DNA of 64,000 nucleotides from Porogramme epimiltina (taxonomy: Eukaryota > Basidiomycota > Agaricomycetes > Polyporales > Polyporaceae): contig FTLJ01000858.1 in assembly GCA_900155495.1 (NCBI GenBank), forward strand, positions 1-64,000, given 5' to 3'. How positions within the stretch are numbered: the stretch's first letter is position 1; every line of letters begins with the position of its first letter. The notes beneath the pieces are model-generated. The model was given only the letters and a program-made list of their open reading frames with translations. It had not been told where the DNA came from and made no database searches. The position numbers were made by a program, and so were the translations under genes. Shown here piece by piece: positions 25,927 to 46,561 of the stretch.

Positions 25927-27063
25927 CTACCACTTCGGCTTCCGCAGCGCCTTCTTCGCAGCCAGCGTCCCCCTGCCCTTCGCGCCCCGCACGCTCTGCA
26001 GCTCCTTGAACTTCTTCTTCGCGTAGCTCTTCGCCTCCGCGTCGTCCACCAGCTCGTCCACGAGCGTCCGCTTCCGGCTCGAGCGCGGCAGGTTGTCCCC
26101 GCGCGCGCCGCCGAACGGCGAGTCCGTCGGGAGGATCGTGCCGATCTGCCGCGACGATCGGGCTTAGCTTCGGGGAAAAAGGGAGCGCAAGGTGGGAACG
26201 GGGGACGCACCGCGAAGTGTTTGGGGAGGCCCTTGATGCCCTTGCCCTCGCCGGCCTCCTTGCGGTAGAACTGCTTCGGGTCGAGCTGCTTGTGCAGCCG
26301 GAGCGCCTCCACCTCGCGGTACAACCGCGGCAGCTCGGACTCGGTGGGCGCGGGGAGGTCGAACCACCCTGGGCCCGCGGTCTTGTTTTTTGCCTGTGGG
26401 TGCGCGTGCGCGTCAGGCGTGGGTGGGGCGCAGAGAGCATATGGGGATCACGGACCTTCTTCAGCTCTCTCTTCGTGAGCTTCTTCCCGTCCTTGGTGAG
26501 TTCTGGTGGCGGTGGAGGGGCGGAGGGCGCGGATTTGGAGGAGGCTGACTTTTGCGCGAGCTCTACGTCTGGGTCTCTGAGCCCTGAAGGACCTTCGCCG
26601 CGGGTTTCGGCCAACGTGATATATGTAGAAGGAAGGGAGCTCGTATCGAGAGGTGGTAATGGCCTAGAGTTTGCGGCGGTAGTCTCAGAACCGCGGCATA
26701 GTTGCAGCGATAGACAGTACAAACGCACTTCTCATTTTCTCCCTCTTCGTCGTCTGACCCGAGTCGGATAAATTCCTCCTCCCCGTTGCCTCCTATATCC
26801 TTGACCTTTGCTCTTGCGTTTTGACGTGCCTTGTCAAGTAGAGCCTCCAAAAACTCCGGCGTGACGTCGTCTTCAGAGTCCGACTCCGAGTCTGAGTCTG
26901 AGGAGGTGGACGAGTCCGAATCCGAGTCCGAGGAGTCGCTGTCCGAGTCCGAGGAAGAACTTTCGGACGAAGATCCTGCAGTATTGGGTACAACGTCTTC
27001 TTCATCCTCGAGGTCTTCTGGTCGCGCGCGACCTTTTCCCTTGTCTACAGCGGTGACTGCCAT
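25927..27063 (-). CDS. FCF2: Fcf2-type pre-rRNA processing protein
   Basis: Four exons in frame: 26729-27063, 26456-26663, 26211-26393, 25927-26145; 314 aa. Fcf2 (animal relative DNTTIP2/TdIF2) is a nucleolar factor of the small-subunit processome needed for early pre-rRNA cleavages. Residues about 30-70 are a Ser/Asp/Glu repeat tract, typical of nucleolar proteins. The conserved domain starts at KTAGPGWFDLPAPTESELP, continues with LDPKQFYRKEAGEGKGIKG and LPKHFAIGTILPTDSPFGGA, and ends with SYAKKKFKELQSVRG and a basic tail finishing KKALRKPKW. The gene is divergent from COQ5 with only 185 nt between start codons. Confidence 0.9.
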
Positions 27064-28444
<1,381 letters not shown>

Positions 28445-28817
28445 TGTTTCGGTTTAGAGTACCATACAAGTAATGCTCCTTGCTTAATACACCGGGTTTC
28501 GCGCGACACACAAGGCTGGCGTTCTGACACGAGTTATGCGGCTCAAAATATATTCAAGGCTTTCTAATGTATACAATTCGTGGCGCATATCCCGGTTCTT
28601 AGAAGAGGAGAGACGCACCTGGATCCTTTCCTGGATGGAAGCTTAACGGGGATGTGGGCGCACGCTATTGCAGGTGAGTCAGCCGCCGTTCATTGGCGTG
28701 CGAGGCGAAAACGACTCACTAGTCGAATGCTCAGCCTTGCAATGCGACGCACACACTCCGCACAGTCCGGGCTACCCGTCCCAGACAGGTAGCTTGTTCA
28801 GAAAGGCGTGGGCTCGT

Positions 28818-29040
28818 CTACCGTATTATGCGACCCGCCATTGATTGTGGCGGGCGCTGGTAGGAGCCTGAGGGTGTGCGCCGCGAGCGTCGAGGGCCGC
28901 CTTGTGGCGGGCTTATGACGACGCGGGGCTGGCAGCGGGTGCGTTTACGCGTGCTAATGGCGGAGGCGGGGGTGAGGTGAGTGCGGCGAGGATGGGGGTC
29001 AGGGAGAGGTGCGTACGTGTTGCTGTTCCAGCTGGGCTGT
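28818..29040 (-). pseudogene. left copy of the mini-gene, start codon lost
   Basis: Aligns with the candidate mini-gene at 30310-30532. Where the right copy has ATG GCC CAG CTG GAA CAG, this copy has ACA GCC CAG CTG GAA CAG, so the start is missing. The downstream frame (PRVVISPPQGGPRRSRRTPS...) is still open to a TAG at the same place as in the right copy. It could be a decayed gene copy, or both copies could be non-coding RNA genes. Confidence 0.25.
28834..28854 (-). other. 7-bp hairpin in left arm
   Basis: CCCGCCA - 7-nt loop - TGGCGGG, a perfect 7-bp stem. The right arm has the same hairpin with the closing pair changed from A-T to G-C, so pairing is kept in both. Confidence 0.6.
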
Positions 29041-29241
29041 GACGCGGTGCGCTCAAGGGTGGTGGCGAGCGGACCGCGAAGTGGTGGTGGCAGGTGTTTG
29101 CCAGAGCCCAGAGTTGGGCGAGGTGGTGGTGTGGGGCGTGGGGCCCATGGTCGGTCTCATCCCCCGGCGGCGGGCGCACGGTAGGAGAGGGGGGAGGTGG
29201 AGGACGTGGAGGTCCTGGCGAAGGAGAGGACGGTACAGGCA

Positions 29242-29253
29242 GGGGTTTTTATA
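29242..29253 (-). promoter_or_regulatory. TATA-like box in left arm
   Basis: On the minus strand this reads TATAAAAACCCC, aligning with TATAAGAACCCC in the right arm. Both point outward, away from the spacer. Confidence 0.5.
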
Positions 29254-29292
29254 CCTTGGTGGCTGGCACACGCCGGCGGCATCCGGGGATGA

Positions 29293-30167
29293 GTCTTCTG
29301 GTCAGCCCCGGGGGGGAGCACCGCAGATCGCCCTTATTCGGACCCGTATCACTGCTGTGTGCGTCCTTGGAATCGTCATATGTCCTGATCCCATTATCTC
29401 GCTCGCCACATGTGACTGACTATAGCGTGCCCCTCCCTCCAGATATGCAGTTTTTGAAATTACGACCTCAGACGAGGCGAGTGAAGGAAGAATCACCGTG
29501 GGCGCAGTGTGCCCCTACTCGCCCACGTTTGATCGATCCACCAACAGTGCCTCCTCTCTTCGGTCTAGTCACAGCTAACGCGGCCCGGTGAGCAACTCCG
29601 CTGTGGGTAGAAGTTGCGCCCAGAGGAGCCTTGTCGGTGCTGATGTTCTGTAGAGATGGTGATGACCTCCTAGGTGACCCATTCGGGACATTCTTATTCT
29701 CTTCGTTGTCAGGGTTGTGCTGACGAGGCACTGGTGCCCACACATATACACGAGGCCTCTAGAAGACACGATGCGACAACGATAGTGTCAACCTCGTTCA
29801 GGGCTGGCACGCCACCTTTCACACCGTCTGAAAGATTATCGGTGACATCTAAATGACATACAGACGTTGTTGCCCCAACGCTCTCACCTCCTGCGGCACG
29901 ATGTGAGTATACACACAGGAGGCCCGCAATGCTTACTGTCTATTCTCATTTCGACAGTGTTATCAGTATTCGCTCCACGGAATCCGGAGACCGGAGGCTG
30001 TCGAGGCAATTCCAACCCGAAGCCGAACGGCGTGGCGAATGGCCTTCGGGCGATCGTCACAGCATTCAGAACGTTCCAGAGGATAAAAGATGCTCAATCA
30101 GCCGCCACGGATCCGAGAAGTGGCGAGCAACCGGGGCGTTGGCCTTGAGACTCGCCACATTCCACCC
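29293..30167. other. spacer between the inverted arms
   Basis: About 875 nt with no recognisable gene. It lies upstream of both outward-facing TATA-like boxes and so could serve as a shared upstream regulatory region. Confidence 0.5.
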
Positions 30168-30202
30168 AGTCGGGCGATGCCGAGGTTTGCCAGCCTCCAG
30201 CG

Positions 30203-30214
30203 TATAAGAACCCC
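30203..30214 (+). promoter_or_regulatory. TATA-like box in right arm
   Basis: TATAAGAACCCC, followed by a CT-rich leader (CTCTTCTCTCTTTCCTCAG) and, about 105 nt downstream, the ATG at 30310. Confidence 0.5.
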
Positions 30215-30309
30215 TCCACCCCGCTCTTCTCTCTTTCCTCAGGACCACCGCGTCCTCCCCACACCGCTAGCAGTGCGCTCACCACCACCACCCTCGAGCG
30301 CACTGCGTC

Positions 30310-30532
30310 ATGGCCCAGCTGGAACAGCAACATGTACGCACCTCTCTCTGACCCCCATGCTCGCCACACTCACCTCACGCCCGCCGCCACCATTAGCACG
30401 CGTAAACGCACCCGCTGCCAGCCGCGCGTCGTCGTAAGCCCGCCACAAGGCGGCCCTCGACGCTCGCGGCGCACACCCTCAGGCTCCTACCAGCGCCCGC
30501 CGCAATCAACGGCGGGTCGCACAATACGGTAG
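30310..30532 (+). CDS. candidate mini-gene, 44-residue basic protein (tentative)
   Basis: Possible exon 1 (30310-30333, MAQLEQQH) ends at a GTACGC donor; possible exon 2 (30422-30532) starts after GCTGCCAG and reads PRVVVSPPQGGPRRSRRTPS to a TAG, giving 44 aa. Evidence is a TATA-like box and CT leader upstream, and the open frame kept in the diverged left arm. Against it are the very small size, the presence of an earlier alternative acceptor (CCACCATTAG) that leads to a stop, and loss of the start codon in the other copy. No known family recognised. Confidence 0.22.
30496..30516 (+). other. 7-bp hairpin in right arm
   Basis: CCCGCCG - 7-nt loop (CAATCAA) - CGGCGGG. The loop is identical to that in the left arm and the stem differs at one pair with both sides changed. 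Confidence 0.6.
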
Positions 30533-30677
30533 ACGAGCCCACGCCTTTCCGACCAAGCTACCTGTCTGGGACGGGTAGCCCGGACTGTGCGGAGCGTGTG
30601 CGTCGCACTGCAAGGCTGAGCATTCGACTGGTAAGCTGTTTTTGCCTTGCAGGCCAATGAACAGCAGCTGACTGGCA

Positions 30678-31522
30678 TCCCATAATTACAGTGTTGACAT
30701 GGCTCTGGGTAACAACACTCACCGAAGGAGTATAAGGTGCGTCCTCGTTTACCAGGTGCATCCTTAGGAATAAGTAGTAGTTGCGTTTCTGCTGTATGTT
30801 TTGTCACGCTATGTATGAATATATCTTCGCGGTACTTTCCTTCCTTTGTTCCTCGCGCGGAGAATGTTGCGGGTCACATCCATTCAGGTGTCCCGAGACC
30901 AAAAGTCCAAATCAAACTGATGTTCCGAAGAGACGAGAGCACTAATGATTCCAAGAGTGTATAACATGAATATAGTACACGTGCTGCCAAATATGTCGGA
31001 GGATAATACTAAGGGCACGCCCCGCCGCGCGGCCCTCCGCGGCCGCGGGCGGGCGATACGACCGGGGGCGGGGGAGCGGCTTTACAATACGAGAAAGTGT
31101 GTGGCTGTAGCAGTATATATGTGTGATCCCATTGGTGGAGAGCGACGACGTGCACGCGAACACGGATGAACCGGAGAAAGCAGGAGGGTCCCGAGAACAG
31201 ACGAGCAGAGAGGTGAAGGGAGACGGAGACGGCGAGAGAGGGCGTCATGTCGGGCGGGCAAACGTAAAAAGGCGTACGGCGTGAGGGGCGTAAGCACTGC
31301 ATGAACACGAAGGGACAGGCACGGGCGCGGGCGGGCGGGCGGGGCTGCCGCCCAGCACGCGCCGTGGGTGCGAAAAAAAGAGTGAAAGACGGAGCGCGGT
31401 GCGCTCGCGGCGCGAGAGCGGGGGGAGGCATAGCGAAGGCGAATATGCAGGGGTGTCTAACGGGCATCGTACAGAGGGGGGGAGTGTGAAGGTCGAACGT
31501 ACACAACAAAAGGGAAGAGCGC
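30678..31522. other. intergenic region downstream of the right arm
   Basis: About 845 nt, becoming GC-rich after 31000. It includes the presumed 3' UTR of the PH-domain gene. No gene recognised. Confidence 0.5.
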
Positions 31523-34500
31523 CTACGCGCTCACGTCTTCCAGCGACGCGGGCAGGGCCTTCGGCGAAAGCGACAGCGGCTCCGGGTCCTCCACCTCGGC
31601 CGCGAGGAGGGAGACGGCGCTGAGCACGGCGGCGGGGACCGGCGTCGGCGCGTGCGCGTTGTTGATGTCCAGCCCGAGCTCGGGGTCGAGGATGTCCGTC
31701 CGGGCGTCGCCGTCGAACATGTCCTGCCGGAGCTCGGGCTCGAGCGCGCCGCCCTCCCGCGTCGGCGTCTTCTCCGCGTCCCTGTCCTTCCCGCCGTCCT
31801 CCGGGTCGTCCGCCATCGGGAGCACCGAGATCTGCCGCGACCCGCGGCGCGGCGGGGGCGAGAGGCTCGTGATCCCGTTCATCTCTGGGGACTGCTCGGG
31901 CGACGGCAGCGGCGCGCCCACGCCCGCGCCCGCCGCCCCGGGCCCGGAGGCCGCCGCGGCCGCGGACGCGAGCGTCGGCGACATCGGCTGCGCGGGCGCG
32001 AAGAGCGGGCTCTGCGGCGGCGTGGGCACGGTCGTGACGAAGCTGAGCTCGTTCTGGAACGTCGTGATCGGCTCGCCGATCGGCGTCGGCGGGAGCGAGT
32101 ACGGGTTGATCGACGACGGCGCGGGCGACGGCGGGTTCGGGAGCGGGTTCGACGGCGGCGGCACGGGGGAGGGCGCGCTGAGGATGCGCAGGCGCCGCTT
32201 GATGAGGAGGCTCGGGCGCGAGGACGTCGGCGTCGGCGCGACGGGGGCCGGGGCGGGGGGTGGCGGGAGCGGCCCTTCGGGCGGCGGGTTTGGGGGGATG
32301 GGCGAGGCGGGGATGGTGGGGAGCGCTGGGCTGCCGCTGCTGTGGCTGCGACGGTGGCCCGGCTTGGCAAGTGGAGCAATTATGACTTCGTCCGGGCGAG
32401 GAGGGAGAGCAGAAGAGGGAGGGGAGGTCGCGGGAGGGGCTAGTGAAAAGCGGCCGGCACGTAATGAGAACGATTCCCTGAAGGTCGTCTTCGTGACCGG
32501 CGCAGAATGTGGCGGACGGGTTGGGTAGCCGGGCGTCCGCGGTTTGGGCGTCGGCGCGGGCGACGGCATAGTGAGCAGCTGCCCCCGACCGAAATCCTCG
32601 CCGCCAGGGGTGGGAGTCGGAGGGAGCGCCATTATTGGTATAGGGCGCTGCGGAGGCGGGACAGATACCCTATGCGCAGACCTTGGTCGATGCGCAGAAT
32701 GTTGAGATGAGGGCTGAGCTAGGAAATGGCTCCCAGCGGTAGCGCGACTGTGCGTCGTGCTGACCGTGCTGTCACTTCGCACTGATGACCCGGACGCCCG
32801 CTTCGAAAAGTTCTGCAAGCCCGACATGAGACTGTACGGACTGTGCGCGGACCGCTGCGAAGACGACCTGCTGGGCGGACTTTCGGCCGCGTATGGATGG
32901 CGATGGTGCTGGGGCGACGAACGGCTGGGTGACATGTTCGGCAGAGGGGTGGATGTCGAGGGAGGAGTAGCGGGTGGAGGACCGCTTGGAGGCGTAAGGC
33001 GCTTGGGGAGAACACCTTGTCGTGACCAACGCTTAGCATCGAGCGACGTCCGCGGTGGAGGTTGCTCGTTTGAACCCAGAGAGGAAACGGACGACCATGA
33101 TGACCGTGGGCGACCATCTGGGTGCAGCGACGATGGCGACCCTATTCCGTGCGCGCTGGGGCTTGACGTTGTAGACGAAGGAGACAATGAAGGCGATACA
33201 GCCGGAATGGCCGTCAAAAAAGCACTACCGTTGTGCCTGACCCCCAACGTCTCCGCGGTGCTCGCATTGCTGTGGCTGAACGCGAAGTCGTTCCGTTCGC
33301 TGTTAGACCGCGTCGTCGGTGGCGTCCCAGTCGCAGTGTACGCCCTCCTCCGCGGAGGTGGCTGCAGGGAGGGGGAGTGAAGGGGCGCGTAGCCGTTCCC
33401 GTGGAATTGGGATGTATGTCCGTTCAAGCTCCCGGTGTGATCGGTGAGCCCGAGCCCGATGCTGCGGTGTTTCGCCGGTAGCAGAACCTCTCGGTCCTTG
33501 TCCTGCAGTATCTTCTGATCAAGAGAAGGCATATGACCAGGGGGGCTGATCAGACCCATTTGGACGGGGAGGTCGTTGGGTAGGGTGGTGCCGACTCGGG
33601 GGGTGTTGGGTACAGAAGATACCGGCGTCGACATTGACATCGGCCGCTCGCCTCCGCCACCGTTAGAACGCAACATGCTGAGAAGGCTGGTCCCAGCGCG
33701 CCCGAACGATGCATCTTCTAATGGTGGGGGTGTCTCGCTTCCTTCCCGCTCAGGGATCGAGTGGAACGCGGTGTCGATCGAAGGCGACCGGGGTCGATTC
33801 GCACCAAACAGGCCGCGTAGTGCCGACACCGCAACAGAAGGCGGCCGACTCAATGACGGAGAAGACGAGCGGACGGAGGGCGCCGGAGAAGTTGTTCCAG
33901 CGAGCGAAGGCGACGGGGCGTGGGAACTTGTGAGCGGCGTTGACGGTGGCGAAGGCGACATTGGAGGCGGCGTAAAGATACCCTGTGCGCGCATAGAAAG
34001 CATAACGTCGAGGTCTCCGCGGGGTTCTAGTCCATTGCTCTGGGTCATCGCTCCAAGGCCCGCACGGACGGATCTGCGACGGACGAAGGGCCTGGGTTGA
34101 ACGGCAACGTCGCGTAGTACGTCGAAAAAAACGCACCTTTCACTAAGGACTGCATGTTTGATAGCAGCGATCCAATCCTGCGCCTCTGTTTGACTGGTCA
34201 TCGAGAGGGTCATCTCCGCTGCGTCCGATCCGCCCACTCGAACGATTCCCCGCCGCCCGCCTATCTCGTCCTGGGACACATACACCACAGTCTCCGCGCC
34301 AATCTCCACGCGCTCCAACTCCCGCTCACCGCTGTGGTCTGATTTGAATAGGTGGAGGTGGGCCACATTCTGAGAAAGCGAAGATGACGAGTTCGACTCA
34401 GAGGTGAACGAGGTCGTTTGTGTTGGGGAGCCGGGTATCGTCAGCGGCGACGACGTGAGCACGAGTATCCGGGACTTCCACTGCTTGGCGAGTGCGAAGC

Positions 34501-35874
34501 GGAAGAGCGACACGGGGGGGTAGTGTTTTGCCACTCGCGAGGACCGTTGTATCCACGGGCCTAGCGACGACTGGGGGGCGGGAAACGGGGGGATGGAGCG
34601 CGTCGCCGGCGTGCCCGTGCGAACGCTTGCGACCGGCGCTTTTGAGCGGGCTGGCGACAGGGAGCGCGACCTCGAGCGCGACCGTGACCGAGACCTCTCC
34701 GAGAAGGCATGGGACCGGGAGAAGGACCGACCGCGCGATCGAGAAGAAACGACGCTCTCACGGTCCTCGAGGAGAACGGGGTCGAGTCCTATCGACTGTG
34801 CTGCTGCATCCCTCAGCCTCTCCCGGTCCTCATCCTCCTCTGGCGGCAGTGGGGGCGGGGCAGAAATCTCTATGACCTCCGAGTACATGAAGGGGTTGGT
34901 GGGCGGCGGAGGATAGCTTTTCTTGCTCTTGTTCCGTGTGCGCGTGAATGGGAGGCTGATGCCTGAGGATAGCAACAGGCTCCCACGGGTTCGTCTTGGG
35001 AGATTTGGGAGACCATTGGAGAGGGGTGAAGAAGGGGAAGAGTGGGCCATGGACTCGGAGGCAGGAGCAGAAGGGGCGTCATAGGTTACGAAGGAAGCAG
35101 AGCCAGACGGGTGGGCTGTAAATGGGTCTGAGGACATACGTCGGTCAGTGTGTCCGCGGAGGGAGTGATGTGGCGAGCAAGAAGGGGAGGGGAGATGATG
35201 CGGCATGGAAACGAGAAAGTTCCGGTCTCTTTCGCATATTACATGGCCGCCAGATGTCATCGGCACTCTGAGCGTGCGGAAAGGGCAGGGCAGCGCCCGC
35301 AAAGGCAACGAGCGATGGCGCAGCAGACGCGTCCTCGGTGACGTACCCCGCACACCGCGCCCGTCCCCGCCCGCGGCGCACATGCGGCTACGGTACGCTG
35401 AGGGCGGCGCGCAGTGCCATGACCACCAACACTTCTCGAGGGTGCAGGGTCAATATCAGTGTCCACTGTCCGACGTCCATGACACAGCGGGCGCGCGATG
35501 TGGGATGGGAGGCGCGCGACTGGACCCTAGCACACCGGGGGTGGGTGTATGCGGGATGGAAAAGTCCCCCGGTATTCAGCCCTCCCTTCAATTCCATGCC
35601 AGGCATGCCACGCCCTGGCGGCCGCAGCCCTGATCCAGGCTCAAGAGGGCCGAGGAAGCGCGCGCTCCGATGGGGTGGCGGAGAGGCGAGAACGGAGGGC
35701 ACACTCACCGGGCAGACCATCCTTGTCCTTCCCTGGGGGCAGCGAGGCCGTGCGCTTGCGTGTGAGGAGCTCAGGGAGCCTGCTGTACCGCCTGCTGGCG
35801 GGCGAGTCGTAGTCTTGCTGGGAGGAGAAGCGGAAGGGGCGCACGATGGGGCTCGCGGCGCGGGAGGGGGCCAT
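31523..35874 (-). CDS. Large PH-domain protein, mostly disordered
   Basis: Two exons fit one frame: 35709-35874 and 31523-35127, giving 1,256 aa. The 581-nt intron is long for this genome, with a GTGAGT donor and a CTGAC branch-like site shortly before TCCTCAG. An alternative is a single-exon protein starting MSSDPF at 35137. I prefer the spliced form because exon 1 (MAPSRAASPIVRPFRFSS...) joins in frame exactly at this TCCTCAG acceptor. A pleckstrin-homology domain occupies about residues 255-385 (VSLFRFALAKQWKSRILVL... to the Trp-containing helix AQDWIAAIKHAV). It is preceded by an Arg/Ser repeat (RSRSRSRSRS). The remaining roughly 850 residues are Ser/Pro-rich with many SP/TP sites, so it is likely a phosphorylated membrane- or cortex-associated scaffold. 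No catalytic domain is visible. Confidence 0.82.
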
Positions 35875-37874
35875 GGAGGACGAGGCGGCAGACTGGGGGC
35901 GGTGAGGGTGGAGGAGGCCGAGGAGGGCGCAGGGAGGGCGAGAGAGGCATGGGGGGAGAGGGCAAGGAGAGGGAGTCTCGTCAGCACTCGTGCTGTTCAT
36001 CACGAAGCCGGTCTGATAGAAGTCTAAAGTTACTGACCTGCGCGAGCTGCACCTGGAGCATCGTCGCGCGTCCTCTGCGCCGCTGACGGGCCTGCGCGCG
36101 TCGTGGGCGGGGGTGAGGACGGCGGGCGGGCGAGTGGGTGCGCGCCGCGGGAGCGGGAGCGGGAGGGGGTGCGAGGCTAGGGCGGGTGTCCAGATGCGCC
36201 GTTGGGTCCTTGACGATCCCTCCGCCAGGCGTCTATTCAATTTGGTTGCCCCCGCCGCCCGAATCCGCGCTCCCGTCGCCCGGGCCCCCCTTGGCCGTCG
36301 CGGAACGCCCCGCCCCGTGCCTGGCGTGCCTGCAATAATTAACGGCTAACACTCCTCGTCCACGCCCTCATAAGCCGTGTCCGTCAGCCCGCGGACGAGC
36401 ACAGTCCGCGGCTCGATTATTCATCGTACTATCATACAGCTAAACTCCGGTGCACATGTACGAGTACTTATGTTATGAGGAAATGAGGGGCCGGCCAACA
36501 AATATTGCTGATGGATGAGGTCTCCTCAGCTTCAATATAGCGCGATGGATCAAATATACTCACACTATGCGATAATTGGATTGCAGAAACAAGGCGTCCG
36601 CCCTATCAACGATCCCTGTCTTGATCTACTTGTCCGGGGCCGTTGTGGCACGAGAGGCTTGCATAAAGCCCTCGTCGTCGGCGGAAGAGACCTCCGTCCC
36701 CGCGCCCCAACCTCCAGGCCACCGCGTCCTGCTCATCTTCCGGACCGAGCGGGACACGCGCAACTAACGCCGTATGGCCCGTCGCGAGGGCCGGGTCGCC
36801 GGCGCACGTTTCCACAGCGTCGAGCGTACCCGACACGACGCCGTGGGAGTGCCTGATGGTCGTCCGAAGGATGCAGAGGTAACCTTCGCGGGGTCCCCGG
36901 CGTTGGGGGAAGAGGCTTCTAAGAACGTGTCAAATAGGAACACGTTAGTAGCCGACGAGACAAAGCGGATGCCGGAATTGGCGGCTAGGCTTCTCGTACT
37001 TGACGACCTTCTCAAATCTTGTGGACTATGAGGAAGTTCGGCACCAGAAAGACAATCGTCATTCGGGGCCATGAGATTGATGCTCAATTCAAGGATCCTA
37101 AGCGAAATGGGTAGTTGAGGGCCACTTTGTTTAGTCAGGAGGACTGCAGGTGATGCATAGAGGAGAGTCTAAGGCCAAACACCTATATTGTGGATCTAAA
37201 GCGCGAAGTAGAGCCTACGCATAGGATTTTCCTCTGGACAGGGCGGGTGGTAATGGTTTCCGACGCAGAGCTTAGTGATAGGGGCTCCACTGGAGGTTCG
37301 GCATGGAGAGACATCACGGGTGAGCCGGAAAGTTAGGTGGTCGTCATTTTCCATGCTTGTAGGCTTGAGAGACGGGATGCTCAATGTCGGCGTGTGTCCA
37401 TGAGGAAGTTGCGTGCTCGCGGAGAGCTCTAAGTCTGAAGGAAGGAACCTTGAATTGGCACGCTGCCACATGCAGGTGTCTCCTGTAGATTAAGTTGCGT
37501 TTTGATGAGTAGCTGGAAGCTATCCCTTTGATTTCAACCTCATCATGACACTCACTGGGCAGTGAACCTTATCGGCAGGTATATTGAAAACTCTGCTGCA
37601 CCGGAGGGCGGTAATAGGAGGTGGTCTTGGCCGGACGTAGACGCTGTGGCCATGTTGGGGTCCAGCATGTCGGAGATCAAAAAATAGACATTTAAGTGCT
37701 GTAGCACCACGGGGCTTCGTAGGGTGGCCAACAAACCGCTACAGCGCTCACGCAGAAGCTCACTAGAGAGGGTACAAGAGATAGCATCATCAGAGACGTG
37801 CAGAACATGGAGAAGCATTACAAGCGAGCAATACAAGTATACTATAATACACCGAAACCCAAGAGCGATAACTC
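35875..37874. other. 2.0-kb intergenic region between the PH-domain gene and PRP8 3' end
   Basis: Contains the PH-domain gene promoter on the left and the PRP8 3' UTR on the right. Short frames at 36515-36856 (+) and 36764-37087 (-) overlap each other and match nothing recognisable. No RNA gene or repeat found. Confidence 0.5.
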
Positions 37875-46148
<8,274 letters not shown>

Positions 46149-46561
46149 CGTCGACGACGAGGATGAGAGACAAGGTTGGGAGCCCATTCACTGAGAGCCC
46201 CTCGTCACGCTTGACGCGCGTTTGTCACGTGAGCCTTTTCAATTTCAACTACAAATTTCAAGCTCCGAAAGTACTTACTCACCAGGCTACGATCAAGGAG
46301 AACCTGACTCGGGCCCTTGGTGCACGGTCCCGCACTCGTCGCAGGCAAAAAATACCATACAATACCGCTCGGTTTCATCACAAGGTATGGGAAAGGAACG
46401 TTTAATTGTCCAGATGTATGCATAAGTTACTAGCTAGGTCACCCCGTGTATTAGTGGCGTGTACTACTAAGTCGATATCCGAATGAGGGGTGTGGCGGAC
46501 GAAGAGGTCTACCGTCTGAGTAGGAATACATATGGGGGAACGTGAAGAAGTGATGGTATAA
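46149..46561. other. promoter region of PRP8 and 3' flank of PLD1
   Basis: About 410 nt of AT-richer sequence between two minus-strand genes in tandem. It must contain the PRP8 promoter; no distinct core element recognised. Confidence 0.5.

Larger units (their letters stand above)
28678..29292 (-). repeat. left arm of a head-to-head inverted duplication
   Basis: About 615 nt on the minus strand match the plus strand of 30168-30677, with scattered substitutions and an approximately 90-nt length difference near 29080-29180. The match begins near the GTCAGC...TTCATTGGC motif at 28678 and fades near 29290. Read on the minus strand, this arm carries in order a TATA-like box, CT-rich leader, GTACGC splice-donor-like sequence, a 37-codon conserved frame, a hairpin, and a conserved tail. 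Boundaries are by eye and uncertain by tens of bases. Confidence 0.8.
30168..30677 (+). repeat. right arm of a head-to-head inverted duplication
   Basis: About 510 nt matching the reverse complement of 28678-29292. Most differences are C/T or G/A transitions, which fits age plus cytosine deamination. The identical stretch around 30520-30600 (ACGAGCCCACGCC...GGGACGGGTAGCCCGGACTG) is the best preserved part. Confidence 0.8.

Noticed and set aside
28580..28792. Plus-strand 70-codon frame in the left arm with a relative at 30558-30761 (minus)
   Set aside because: Similarity of the two frames only reflects the inverted duplication; they run antisense to the TATA-like promoters and their N-terminal parts are unrelated.
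35127..35383. Single-exon start of the PH-domain protein upstream of MSSDPF (MCAAGGDGRG...)
   Set aside because: The upstream residues look like translated intron; a good branch site and TCCTCAG acceptor lie exactly there and splice in frame to exon 1.
36515..37087. Overlapping frames of about 110 codons on both strands
   Set aside because: They overlap in opposite directions, lack recognisable motifs and splice signals, and look like chance frames in GC-rich DNA.
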